Notes: generated by a model not told the origin, from the letters alone. A stretch of 15,134 nucleotides of DNA from JAFIEN01 sp051859505 (GCA_051859505.1 JBHYFN010000068.1:1-15134); one strand, 5' to 3'. Positions 6,977 through 14,032 are shown, counted from the first letter of the stretch. Program-made: numbers and translations.

Positions 6977-8167
6977 ATGTCCGATGATGTGCGCGAAGCG
7001 GCCCAGGCCGCGCTGAGCGAAGTTGAAAAGGTAACGGCGGTCATCCTGCCCGAACCCTCGACCGAGATCGTGCCGCTGGACGCGGCGCCGCCCGAACTGG
7101 GCGAGGATATCCGCAAGCGGATGGCCGAGCTGGACATGGCCAGCACGAATTCCATCGTCGCCTTCGGCAGCCGCGCCCAGGCGGAATTGCAGGTGATCAG
7201 CCAGTCGATGCTGGCCGGCGTGCGCAACAAGGACGTGGGCCCGGCGGGCGACAGCCTGCGCGGCATCGTCGCCACGATCCGCGGCTTCTCGATGGACGAA
7301 CTTGACGTGCGCCGCGAACGCTCGCTCTGGGAAAAGCTGACGGGAAGGGCGGCGCCGCTGGTGCGCTTTGCGGCGAAATACGAAGAGGTGCAGGGCCAGA
7401 TCGACAAGATCACCAGTGACCTTCTCAAGCATGAACATGTGCTTCTGAAGGATATCGAGGCGCTCGACCAGCTGTATGACAAGACGCTCGCCTTCTATGA
7501 CGAGCTTGCCCTCTATATCGCGGCCGGAGAGGCGAAGCTGGCCGAGCTGGACAGCGAGACGATCCCCGCCAAGGAGGCCGAGGTGCAGGCCGCCCCCGAG
7601 GATCAGGGCGTGATGAAGGCGCAGGAGCTGCGCGACCTGCGCTCGGCCCGCGACGATCTTGAACGCCGCGTGCATGACCTGCGGCTGACGCGGCAGGTGA
7701 CGATGCAGTCGCTGCCCTCGATCCGGCTGGTGCAGGAAAACGACAAGAGCCTTGTCACCAAGATCAACTCGACGCTGGTCAACACCGTGCCGCTTTGGGA
7801 AACCCAGCTGGCGCAGGCCGTCACGATCCAGCGCAGCGCCGAAGCAGCAGCGGCGGTGCGCGATGCCAATGACCTGACGAACGAGCTTCTGACCGCCAAT
7901 GCCCAGAACCTGCGCGACGCCAACAAGGTCATCCGCACCGAGATGGAGCGCGGCGTCTTTGATATCGAGGCGGTGAAATCCGCCAACGAGAACCTGATCG
8001 CCACGATCAACGAAAGCCTGCAGATCGCTGACGAGGGCAAGGCCAAGCGTGCCGCCGCCGAGGCCGAGTTGCAGAAGATGGAGGCCGAGCTGAAATCCAC
8101 CCTCGCCAGCGCCCGCGCGCGGTCGACCGGCACCGGCGAGGCCATCGGCGGCGCGACCGGAGCGTAG
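6977..8167 (+). CDS. telA: Toxic anion resistance protein TelA
   Basis: 396 residues, the normal length of the TelA family, named for tellurite resistance; members are also linked to cell-envelope stress. The mechanism is unknown. Seen: a soluble, almost wholly helical protein with many charged heptad-like stretches. It includes the N-terminal LDMASTNSIVAFGSRAQ region and the family-typical FAAKYEEVQGQIDKITSDLLKHEHVLLKDIEALDQLYDKT. Also present are LRLTRQVTMQSLPSIRLVQENDKSLVTKI, then NANDLTNELLTANA-like helices and an Ala-rich C-terminus. The ATG at 6977 is chosen because GGAGAGGGAA lies just upstream; an in-frame start at 6947 lacks this. It follows the XpaC-like gene by 31 bp and is presumably co-transcribed with it. 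Confidence 0.92.
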   Translation: MSDDVREAAQAALSEVEKVTAVILPEPSTEIVPLDAAPPELGEDIRKRMAELDMASTNSIVAFGSRAQAELQVISQSMLAGVRNKDVGPAGDSLRGIVATIRGFSMDELDVRRERSLWEKLTGRAAPLVRFAAKYEEVQGQIDKITSDLLKHEHVLLKDIEALDQLYDKTLAFYDELALYIAAGEAKLAELDSETIPAKEAEVQAAPEDQGVMKAQELRDLRSARDDLERRVHDLRLTRQVTMQSLPSIRLVQENDKSLVTKINSTLVNTVPLWETQLAQAVTIQRSAEAAAAVRDANDLTNELLTANAQNLRDANKVIRTEMERGVFDIEAVKSANENLIATINESLQIADEGKAKRAAAEAELQKMEAELKSTLASARARSTGTGEAIGGATGA

Positions 8168-8255
8168 CGACGAGCGTGACGCACAAGGCAGCAGGCAGGC
8201 CCGGGGCCTCGGGCGACGACGGGACCGCACGGATCGGTCGCTTGAGGCGGCCCCG

Positions 8256-9227
8256 GTGAGGCAGGCTGCACCAGGACACGCGCGCTGGGCGGCGGCGGCG
8301 GCTGCCGCCCTCCTGCTGGCGGGCTGCGATCCCCTGGGGCCGGACCCGGGCGAGGCGCCCCCGCCCGCCCCCCCGCCCGAAATCCAGCCGCCCGAGCCGC
8401 CGCCGGTGCCCGAACGCTCCGAGGCGAGCCGGGCGCTCTCGGTCCATTACCAGCGCTTGCAGAACGACCTGCTGGCCCAGGGCCTTTTGCGCGGGGATGG
8501 CGGGGACGAGGATGCGCCCTTCACCGATACGATGCTGGCGCGCAACTTCATCCGCATCGCGCTTTTCGACGAATATGTCACCGAGGACGGCCGCATCCGC
8601 GCCGAACAGCGGATCAGCCGCCTGCGCCGCTGGAACCAGCCCATTCGCATGAATGTGGAATTCGGCGCGACCGTGCCCGCCGATCAGGCCGCCCGCGACC
8701 GCGCCTCGATCAGCGCCTATGCCGCGCGGCTGTCGCGGCTGATCGACCTGCCGATCACCCAAAGCCCGGCCGAGGCCGCGAATTACCACGTGCTGGTGCT
8801 GAACGAGGATGACCGGCTGGCCTCGGAGGCGCGGATCCGCGAACTGGCGCCGGGGATTTCCGACTCTACCCTGCGCGCGCTGATGGGGATGCCGCGCTCG
8901 ACCCTTTGCATCGTCGTGGCCTTCGCCGAGGAGGGTGGCTATACCTACACCCGCGCGCTTGCCATCGTCCGGGGCGAGCATCCCGATGTGCTGCGCCTGG
9001 CCTGCATCCACGAAGAGATCGCCCAGGGCCTTGGGCTGGCCAATGACCATCCGCAGGTCCGCCCCTCGATCTTCAACGATGACGAGGAATTCGGGCGGTT
9101 GACCACGCATGACGAATTGCTGCTAAGAATGCTCTATGATCCGCGCCTCCGGCCCGGCATGACCGCCGCCGAAGCCGCCCCCATCGCCCGCCAGATCGCG
9201 ACAGAGCTGATGGGCGGGGCCTCGTGA
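8256..9227 (+). CDS. DUF2927-family lipoprotein
   Basis: 323 residues with a GTG start at 8256 preceded by TTGAGGCGG. Seen: a lipoprotein signal peptide with lipobox LLAGC (C23), so probably lipid-anchored on the periplasmic side of the envelope; a long Pro-rich spacer (about 29-52); and a globular domain from about 85. The stretch HEEIAQGLGLANDH begins at residue 252, and SIFNDDEEFGRLTTHDELLLRMLYDPRLRPGM follows. That tail is typical of DUF2927 proteins and recalls degenerate zincin peptidases, but the second metal histidine of HExxH is replaced (HEEIA), so catalysis is doubtful. It lies 88 bp after telA and 18 bp before the SPFH gene. Function is unknown; position suggests the envelope-facing partner of the TelA/SPFH set. 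Confidence 0.85.
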   Translation: MRQAAPGHARWAAAAAAALLLAGCDPLGPDPGEAPPPAPPPEIQPPEPPPVPERSEASRALSVHYQRLQNDLLAQGLLRGDGGDEDAPFTDTMLARNFIRIALFDEYVTEDGRIRAEQRISRLRRWNQPIRMNVEFGATVPADQAARDRASISAYAARLSRLIDLPITQSPAEAANYHVLVLNEDDRLASEARIRELAPGISDSTLRALMGMPRSTLCIVVAFAEEGGYTYTRALAIVRGEHPDVLRLACIHEEIAQGLGLANDHPQVRPSIFNDDEEFGRLTTHDELLLRMLYDPRLRPGMTAAEAAPIARQIATELMGGAS

Positions 9228-9245
9228 CACGAAAGGATTGATCGA

Positions 9246-10388
9246 ATGGTATTCAACTTCATCAAGGGCCAGTTCATCGACGTCATCGAATGGACCGATG
9301 ACACCCGCGACACGATGGTCTGGCGGTTCGAGCGCTATGGCAACGAGATCAAGTACGGCGCCAAGCTGACCGTGCGCGAGGGGCAAACGGCCGTCTTCAT
9401 CCATGAGGGCGTGCTGGCGGATGTGTTCACCCCGGGCCTTTACATGCTCGAGACGAACAACATGCCGATCCTGACCACGCTCCAGAACTGGAGCCACGGG
9501 TTCAACTCGCCCTTCAAGTCCGAGATCTATTTCGTCAACACCACCCGCTTCAACGACAACAAATGGGGCACCAAGAACCCGATCATGTGCCGCGACCCGG
9601 AATTCGGCGCGGTCCGGATCCGGGCCTTCGGCACCTATTCGATGCGCGTCACCGATGCCGGCACCTTCATGACCGAGATCGTGGGCACCGATGGCGAATT
9701 CACCCGCGACGAGGTTTCGACCCAGATCCGCAACGTTCTGGTGCAGGAGGTCAGCCGGGTGCTGGCGGGCTCGGGCATCCCGGTGCTCGACATGGCGGCG
9801 AATACCGCCGATCTGGGCAAGATCGTGACCGAGGCGATCTCGCCCACCATCGCCAATTACGGCCTGTCGATCCCGGAATTCTATATCGAGAACATCTCGC
9901 TTCCGCAGGAGGTCGAGAAGGTGCTGGACCAGCGCACCTCGATGGGGATCGTGGGCGATCTGGGCAGATACGCCCAGTTCACCGCGGCGCAGGCCATGAC
10001 CAAGGCGGCCGAGAACCCCGGCACGGCAGGCGCCGCGATGGGCATGGGGCTGGGCATGATGATGGGCGGCCCCGCCGGCCCCTGGGGCGCCGCGCCCGCA
10101 GCCGCCCCACAGGCCGCCCCTCAGGCCGCCCCCGCCGCCCCCGCCGCCGCCGCCCCGCCGCCGCCGCCCCCTCCCCCGGCGGAGACCGTCTGGCATGTGG
10201 CGGCCAACGGCCAGACCACCGGCCCCTTCAGCAAGGCCGATCTGGGCCGGATGGTGACGGACGGCAGCTTCACCCGCGACACGATGGTCTGGAGCGCGGG
10301 GCAGGACGGCTGGAAGCCCGCGAATGACATCGCCGAGCTTGCGCAGCTTTTCACCGTGATGCCTCCGCCCCCGCCGCCGGGTGTGTGA
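9246..10388 (+). CDS. SPFH-domain virion-core-like protein (YdjI type) with C-terminal GYF_2 domain
   Basis: 380 residues. Seen: an N-terminal SPFH/band-7-like domain (about 1-250) beginning FIDVIEWTDDTRDTMVWRF, with VREGQTAVFIHEG; a Gly/Met-rich hinge (about 258-280); an Ala/Pro linker ending in eight prolines; and a C-terminal GYF_2 (DUF4339) domain from W316 (WHVAANGQTTGPF ... DGWKPANDIAEL). The start has GAAAGGA upstream. Bacillus YdjI, of the PspA-YdjGHI envelope-stress set, belongs to the same family and is recruited to the membrane by its partners. I infer a similar scaffold role here, with GYF_2, which commonly binds proline-rich segments, replacing the C-terminal zinc ribbon of other members. 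The gene has no signal peptide or obvious membrane helix, and a 22-bp exact repeat within it is reported under findings. Confidence 0.88.
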   Translation: MVFNFIKGQFIDVIEWTDDTRDTMVWRFERYGNEIKYGAKLTVREGQTAVFIHEGVLADVFTPGLYMLETNNMPILTTLQNWSHGFNSPFKSEIYFVNTTRFNDNKWGTKNPIMCRDPEFGAVRIRAFGTYSMRVTDAGTFMTEIVGTDGEFTRDEVSTQIRNVLVQEVSRVLAGSGIPVLDMAANTADLGKIVTEAISPTIANYGLSIPEFYIENISLPQEVEKVLDQRTSMGIVGDLGRYAQFTAAQAMTKAAENPGTAGAAMGMGLGMMMGGPAGPWGAAPAAAPQAAPQAAPAAPAAAAPPPPPPPPAETVWHVAANGQTTGPFSKADLGRMVTDGSFTRDTMVWSAGQDGWKPANDIAELAQLFTVMPPPPPPGV

Positions 10389-10398
10389 CCTGACGGGC

Positions 10399-10436
10399 GG
10401 CGGCGAGAGGGATGGCATGGTGCCTCTCGTTCCGCC
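10399..10436 (+). other. Long imperfect hairpin downstream of the SPFH gene
   Basis: CGAGAGG (10404-10410) pairs exactly with CCTCTCG (10423-10429), and the flanking GGCGG (10399-10403) pairs with CCGCC (10432-10436) across a two-base bulge. Together they make a 12-bp stem with a 12-base loop containing ATGGCAT. It begins 11 bases after the SPFH stop and has no T-run, so it may be an mRNA 3' stabiliser, part of a processing site, or part of a small RNA. Confidence 0.55.
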
Positions 10437-10451
10437 CCGCAGCCCGAAAGA

Positions 10452-10480
10452 CCGCCGGTCCAATCCGGCGGGTTTCCCTT
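10452..10480 (+). terminator. Intrinsic terminator candidate after the SPFH gene
   Basis: CCGCCGG (10452-10458) and CCGGCGG (10465-10471) form a perfect 7-bp GC stem around the loop TCCAAT. They are followed by GTTTCCCTT, a short interrupted T-tract typical of high-GC genomes. It would end the xpaC-telA-SPFH transcript before the cytochrome b561 gene, although read-through is possible because the next ribosome binding site (GGAG) starts only a few bases later. Confidence 0.6.
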
Positions 10481-10493
10481 GCTGGAGCCTATC

Positions 10494-10964
10494 ATGAGTG
10501 CCCCCTCCCGTTACTCCGCAACCCAGATCGCCCTGCACTGGTTGACCGCCGCCCTTGTCATCGCGGCCTTCGCCAGCAGCGACGCGATGGAGGATGCGTT
10601 CGAGTCGCGGCTTGAGGGCGCGGTCGGCGGCCCGCCGCTTCACGCCTGGTTCGGCATCGCCGCCCTGGTGACGGTGCTGACCCGGCTGGCGCTGCGCTAC
10701 AGGCTGGGCGCACCGTCCCCTGCGGCGGCCTTTTCGGGTGCAAGGGCCGCTGCGGTCTGGGGACACCGGCTTTTGTATGCGCTGCTGGTGATCGTGCCGC
10801 TCGGGGGCATGGCGACATGGCTCACGGTGATGGAGGGCTCGCCGCATGGCTTTCTCGGGCAGGCATTGCTGGTGCTGGCTTTGGGCCATGCGATTGTCGC
10901 GCTGGTGCATCATTTCCTCCTGAAGGATGACACCTTGCGCCGCATAACGCGGCCGGGCGCCTGA
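10494..10964 (+). CDS. Cytochrome b561-family membrane protein (first of a pair)
   Basis: 156 residues, predicted four-helix inner-membrane di-heme b cytochrome that passes electrons between quinol and a partner. Seen: the family start YSATQIALHWLTAALV with H15, LHAWFG with H50 before the second helix, and a final helix with H132 and H139/H140 (GHAIVALVHHFLLKDD). Four candidate heme ligands are therefore in the expected helices. The start at 10494 is chosen because GGAG lies 6 bases upstream; an in-frame ATG at 10479 has none and adds five residues. The stop overlaps the next start (TGATG). Soluble electron donors or acceptors are not seen nearby. It could also be a superoxide:quinone-type b561, as known for E. 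coli CybB, but the substrate cannot be told from sequence. Confidence 0.88.
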   Translation: MSAPSRYSATQIALHWLTAALVIAAFASSDAMEDAFESRLEGAVGGPPLHAWFGIAALVTVLTRLALRYRLGAPSPAAAFSGARAAAVWGHRLLYALLVIVPLGGMATWLTVMEGSPHGFLGQALLVLALGHAIVALVHHFLLKDDTLRRITRPGA

Positions 10965-11383
10965 TGCGCCGCCGGGCCGTCATCGCGCTGCACTGGAGCA
11001 CGGTCTTCCTGCTGCTCGCGCTGATCAAGGGCGGCACGCAGGATGCGCTTTGGCGCGGGGCCTTTGTTCTGGCGGGCGGGGGCTGGCTGGTCCTGATGGC
11101 GGCCGGCGGCCCGCTGGGGCGGCCGGGGCCAAAGCTTTCGGGCTGGGCGCAGGCCCTCTATCACCCGGCGCATCTGGGGATCTATGCGCTTCTGGCGGGC
11201 GCGGTGGGGCTGAACCTTGCGGCGCTCCTTGGCTATGCCCCTCTTGAGGCGGCCTGGACCAGCCTGATCCTGCTGCTTTGCGCCGCGACCTTCCACGCGA
11301 TCTTTCACCTCTGGCGCCACACCACGTTGAACGACGGCGCGTTGCGCGCCATGACCCCCCGCATTGCCCACAAGTATCTTTGA
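10964..11383 (+). CDS. Second cytochrome b561-like membrane protein
   Basis: 139 residues and strongly hydrophobic, starting in the TGATG overlap with the preceding b561 gene. Seen: VIALHWSTVFLLLALIKGG with H10, YHPAHLGIYALLAGAVGLNL with H67 and H70, and a last helix FHAIFHLWRHTTLNDGALRAMTPRIAHKYL with H111, H115 and H119. The spacing of histidines in helices 1, 2 and 4 matches the b561 pattern, but the first loop is shorter and the sequence diverges from its neighbour. A duplicated, specialised heterodimer partner is plausible by inference. The closing IAHKYL is the usual end of b561 proteins. The zinc-ribbon gene follows after 15 bp. Confidence 0.8.
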   Translation: MRRRAVIALHWSTVFLLLALIKGGTQDALWRGAFVLAGGGWLVLMAAGGPLGRPGPKLSGWAQALYHPAHLGIYALLAGAVGLNLAALLGYAPLEAAWTSLILLLCAATFHAIFHLWRHTTLNDGALRAMTPRIAHKYL

Positions 11384-11398
11384 CGAAGGCGCTTCACG

Positions 11399-12520
11399 AT
11401 GTCCGACACAACCACCCCCGTCAGCCCCGAAGAGGAATACCGCTTTCCCTGCGAACAATGCGGCGCGAACCTGCGCTTCACGCCGGGGGCCAAGGAACTG
11501 ACCTGCACCCATTGCGGCCATGTGCAGGAAATCGACCTTGCCGCCGAGGGCGTCGATACCGAGGCCCCCACGCGCGAGCATGACTATACCGCGATGCTGG
11601 CGCAGCTTGCCCAGACCGCCGAATACGAGGAAACCCGCACCGTCGCCTGCCCCTCCTGCGGGGCGCAGACCGAGTTTCACGAATCCTCGCAGGCTGCCCG
11701 CTGCCCCTTCTGCGACACGCCCGTCGTCAAGGACACCGGCACCCATCGCCATATCAAGCCCGCCGCCGTCATCAGCTTTGTCCTGAACGAGGATGCTGCG
11801 CGCGAGGCGATGACGAAGTGGCTGGGTCGGCTGTGGTTCGCGCCAAATGGCCTCAAGGAATATGCGCGCAAGGGCCGGCAGATGACCGGGATCTACGTCC
11901 CCTACTGGACCTTCGACGCCGATACCCGCACGCAGTATCGCGGCCAGCGGGGCGATGCCTATTACGAGACCCGCACCGTCACCCGCAACGGCAAGACCCA
12001 GACCCAGCGCGTGCGCAAGATCCGCTGGCGCTCGGTCTCGGGCCGGGTGGCGCGGTTCTTTGACGATATCCTCGTGCTGGCGTCGAAATCGCTGCCCAAG
12101 CGCTATACCGACGCGCTCGAGCCCTGGGACCTGACCAAGCTGGTGGCCTATCAGCCCAGCTTCCTTGCCGGGTTCGATGCCGAAGGCTATCAGGTCGAGC
12201 TGCCCGACGGGTTCGAGGAGGCGCGCCAGATCATGGACCGCATCATCCGCCAGGACATCCGCCGCGATATCGGCGGCGACGAACAGCGCATCAGCATGGT
12301 CGACACCGCGATCAGCGACGTGACCTTCAAACATGTGCTGCTGCCGGTCTGGATGGCGGCCTACAGGTTCAAGGGCCAGACCTACCGCTTCGTCGTCAAC
12401 GGCCAGACCGGCAAGGTCCAGGGCGAGCGGCCCTGGTCCTGGGTCAAGATCGGCTTCGCCGTGGCGATCGCCGTGATCGCGATCGGGGTTGCGCTCTATC
12501 TGGGAGACGCGTTCCAGTAG
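11399..12520 (+). CDS. Double zinc-ribbon membrane-anchored protein (TFIIB-type zinc finger; YdjG-like)
   Basis: 373 residues. Seen: two CxxC-x14-CxxC zinc ribbons, C18/C21/C36/C39 and C84/C87/C102/C105; then a conserved body with WFAPNGLKEYARKGRQMTGIYVPYWTFDA and the pattern AYYETRTVTRNGK; a segment VTFKHVLLPVWMAAYRFKGQTYRFVVNGQTGKVQGERPWS; and one C-terminal membrane helix (about 349-370). Homologs are often mislabelled primosomal protein N' because of the zinc ribbon, but no helicase motif is present. Bacillus YdjG, partner of the SPFH protein YdjI, has a similar zinc-ribbon-plus-membrane layout. A role in anchoring the SPFH protein to the membrane is inferred. GAAGG lies 8 bases before the ATG. 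Confidence 0.82.
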   Translation: MSDTTTPVSPEEEYRFPCEQCGANLRFTPGAKELTCTHCGHVQEIDLAAEGVDTEAPTREHDYTAMLAQLAQTAEYEETRTVACPSCGAQTEFHESSQAARCPFCDTPVVKDTGTHRHIKPAAVISFVLNEDAAREAMTKWLGRLWFAPNGLKEYARKGRQMTGIYVPYWTFDADTRTQYRGQRGDAYYETRTVTRNGKTQTQRVRKIRWRSVSGRVARFFDDILVLASKSLPKRYTDALEPWDLTKLVAYQPSFLAGFDAEGYQVELPDGFEEARQIMDRIIRQDIRRDIGGDEQRISMVDTAISDVTFKHVLLPVWMAAYRFKGQTYRFVVNGQTGKVQGERPWSWVKIGFAVAIAVIAIGVALYLGDAFQ

Positions 12521-12524
12521 CCGC

Positions 12525-12576
12525 GGCCATCACCTCAGGCCACCACCTTTGGCCACCACCTCTGGCCACCACCTCA
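12525..12576. repeat. Four 13-bp tandem repeats after the zinc-ribbon gene
   Basis: Units GGCCATCACCTCA, GGCCACCACCTTT, GGCCACCACCTCT and GGCCACCACCTCA lie head to tail at 12525-12537, 12538-12550, 12551-12563 and 12564-12576, beginning 4 bases after the zinc-ribbon stop. Differences are confined to the sixth base and the last two or three. Function is unknown; the 127-bp gap before the sugar kinase holds nothing else clear except the hairpin at 12593. Confidence 0.9.
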
Positions 12577-12592
12577 GGCTTGACGCCGGCGC

Positions 12593-12608
12593 GGCTTCGG
12601 GTGAAGCC
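12593..12608. other. Short hairpin upstream of the sugar kinase gene
   Basis: GGCTTC and GAAGCC are exact complements around the loop GGGT. The 6-bp stem is followed by CCCGTTCCGAC rather than a T-run, so it is only a weak candidate for the terminator of the zinc-ribbon transcript. Confidence 0.3.
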
Positions 12609-12647
12609 CCGTTCCGACAGTTCTGCGGTTCCTCCGAAAGGCCCCCG

Positions 12648-13586
12648 ATGATCCTGACCTGTGGCGAAGCCCTGATCGACATGCTCCCCCGCCGGACGGT
12701 GGCCGGGGAAGAGGCATTCGCCCCCTATGCCGGCGGCGCGGTGTTCAACACGGCCGTCGCTCTGGGGCGGCTGGGGGCGCCGGCGGCGCTGTTCACCGGG
12801 CTGTCGTCGGATTTCTTCGGCGATCTGCTGCGCGGCGTCCTCGATGCCTCGAACGTGTCGCATGCGCCCGCCCATGTCTCGGACCGGCATACGACGCTTG
12901 CTTTCGTGCGGCTGGTCGAGGGGCAGGCAAGCTATGCCTTCCATGACGAGAATACCTCGGGGCGCATGCTGACCGAGGCCGACCTGCCGGTTGTCGGGCC
13001 AGAGGTCGCCGCGCTGTTCTTCGGCGGAATCAGCCTTGTCGGCGAACCCTGCGGCACCGCCTACGAGGCGCTTCAGGCGCGCGAGGCGGGGGCAAGGGTC
13101 ACGATGCTCGACCCCAACATCCGCCCGGGCTTCATCACCGACGAGGCCGCCTATCGCGCCCGGCTGGGGCGGATGCTGGCGCTGGCCGATATCGTCAAGG
13201 TCTCGGACGAGGATCTGCGCTGGATCCTTGGCCCGGGCGCGCTGCCCGATCTGGCCGGGCAGTTGCTGGCCATGGGGCCGGGGCTCGTTTGCGTGACCGA
13301 AGGGGCCGAGGGGGCGACGGGCTATACGCAGCGTTTCGCCGTGAAGGTGCCCAGCCCGCGCGTGACCGTCGCCGATACGGTGGGCGCGGGCGATACGTTC
13401 AACGCGGGCCTTCTGGCAGCACTCTGGCAGGCCGGCGTGCTGAACAAGGCGGGCCTCGCCGCGCTGGACGAAGCAACCACCCGCGCGGCCCTGTCGCTGG
13501 GCGCGCGGGCGGCGGCTGTCACCGTGTCGCGGGCGGGGGCCAATCCGCCATGGGCTGATGAGGTGCCGGGCGAGGGTCTGGCATGA
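12648..13586 (+). CDS. PfkB-family carbohydrate kinase (fructokinase-like)
   Basis: 312 residues; phosphorylates a sugar with ATP in the cytoplasm. Seen: the N-terminal start ILTCGEALIDMLPR, the substrate-side GGAVFNTAVALGRLGAPAALFTGLSSDFFG (PfkB signature 1), DPNIRPGFI, and signature 2 DTVGAGDTFNAG with predicted catalytic base D249. Length is usual for the family. The ATG at 12648 is chosen because GAAAGG lies just upstream and the conserved domain begins at once; a longer reading from 12489 would run through the tandem repeats. The last four bases overlap the dtd start (ATGA), so the two are translationally coupled. Fructose is the likeliest substrate by resemblance, but ketodeoxygluconate or another sugar cannot be excluded. 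Confidence 0.9.
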   Translation: MILTCGEALIDMLPRRTVAGEEAFAPYAGGAVFNTAVALGRLGAPAALFTGLSSDFFGDLLRGVLDASNVSHAPAHVSDRHTTLAFVRLVEGQASYAFHDENTSGRMLTEADLPVVGPEVAALFFGGISLVGEPCGTAYEALQAREAGARVTMLDPNIRPGFITDEAAYRARLGRMLALADIVKVSDEDLRWILGPGALPDLAGQLLAMGPGLVCVTEGAEGATGYTQRFAVKVPSPRVTVADTVGAGDTFNAGLLAALWQAGVLNKAGLAALDEATTRAALSLGARAAAVTVSRAGANPPWADEVPGEGLA

Positions 13587-14032
13587 AGGCGCTCGTCCAG
13601 CGCGTGACCGAGGCCGCGGTGAGGATCGACGGCAAGGTGGTGGGCGAGATCGGCCCGGGCCTTCTGGTGCTGGTCTGCGCGATGCAGGGCGATGACGACA
13701 GCCTCCCCGCCCGGCTGGCGGCCAAGGTCGCCCGCCTGCGCATCTTCCGCGACGAGGCGGGCCGGATGAACCGCGCGCTCCTCGATACCGGCGGCGCGGC
13801 GCTGGTGGTCAGCCAGTTCACGCTTGCCGCCGATACTGCGCGCGGCAACCGCCCCGGATTCTCGACCGCCGCCGACCCCGAGACGGGTGCGAGGCTCTAC
13901 GAGGCCTTTGCCGAGGCGCTGCGGGCCGAGGGGATCACGGTGGCCACGGGCCGTTTCGGGGCCGACATGCAGGTAAGCCTTGTGAACGACGGCCCCGTCA
14001 CGATCCCGATGGAGCTTCTGCCCGCCGGGTGA
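13583..14032 (+). CDS. dtd: D-aminoacyl-tRNA deacylase Dtd
   Basis: 149 residues, full length. It hydrolyses D-amino acids and glycine mischarged on tRNA, keeping translation homochiral. Seen: MKALVQRVTEAAVRIDGKVVGEIGPGLLVLV at the N-terminus, the active-site motif SQFTL at 77-81 followed by AADT, RGNRPGF, and NDGPVTI from N135. The last is the family's C-terminal motif that, with SQFTL, shapes the D-chiral pocket at the dimer interface. It starts inside the kinase stop codon (ATGA overlap). Its final 35 bases are covered by the 3' end of the convergent methyltransferase gene, so the conserved C-terminal region lies opposite the methyltransferase tail. Confidence 0.96.
   Translation: MKALVQRVTEAAVRIDGKVVGEIGPGLLVLVCAMQGDDDSLPARLAAKVARLRIFRDEAGRMNRALLDTGGAALVVSQFTLAADTARGNRPGFSTAADPETGARLYEAFAEALRAEGITVATGRFGADMQVSLVNDGPVTIPMELLPAG

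Noticed and set aside
5815..7482. 555-codon open frame on the minus strand
   Set aside because: Antisense to the small membrane gene, the XpaC-like gene and telA, with no recognisable domain.
9123..10913. 596-codon open frame on the minus strand
   Set aside because: Antisense to the SPFH and b561 genes; it contains poly-Gly from the opposite poly-Pro run and has no domain.
12525..12576. 13-bp repeat array as a CRISPR
   Set aside because: Units are contiguous with no spacers and are far shorter than CRISPR repeats; no cas gene is present.
12489..12647. Upstream extension of the sugar kinase
   Set aside because: It starts inside the zinc-ribbon gene and translates the 13-bp repeats; the PfkB domain begins directly at the ATG at 12648.
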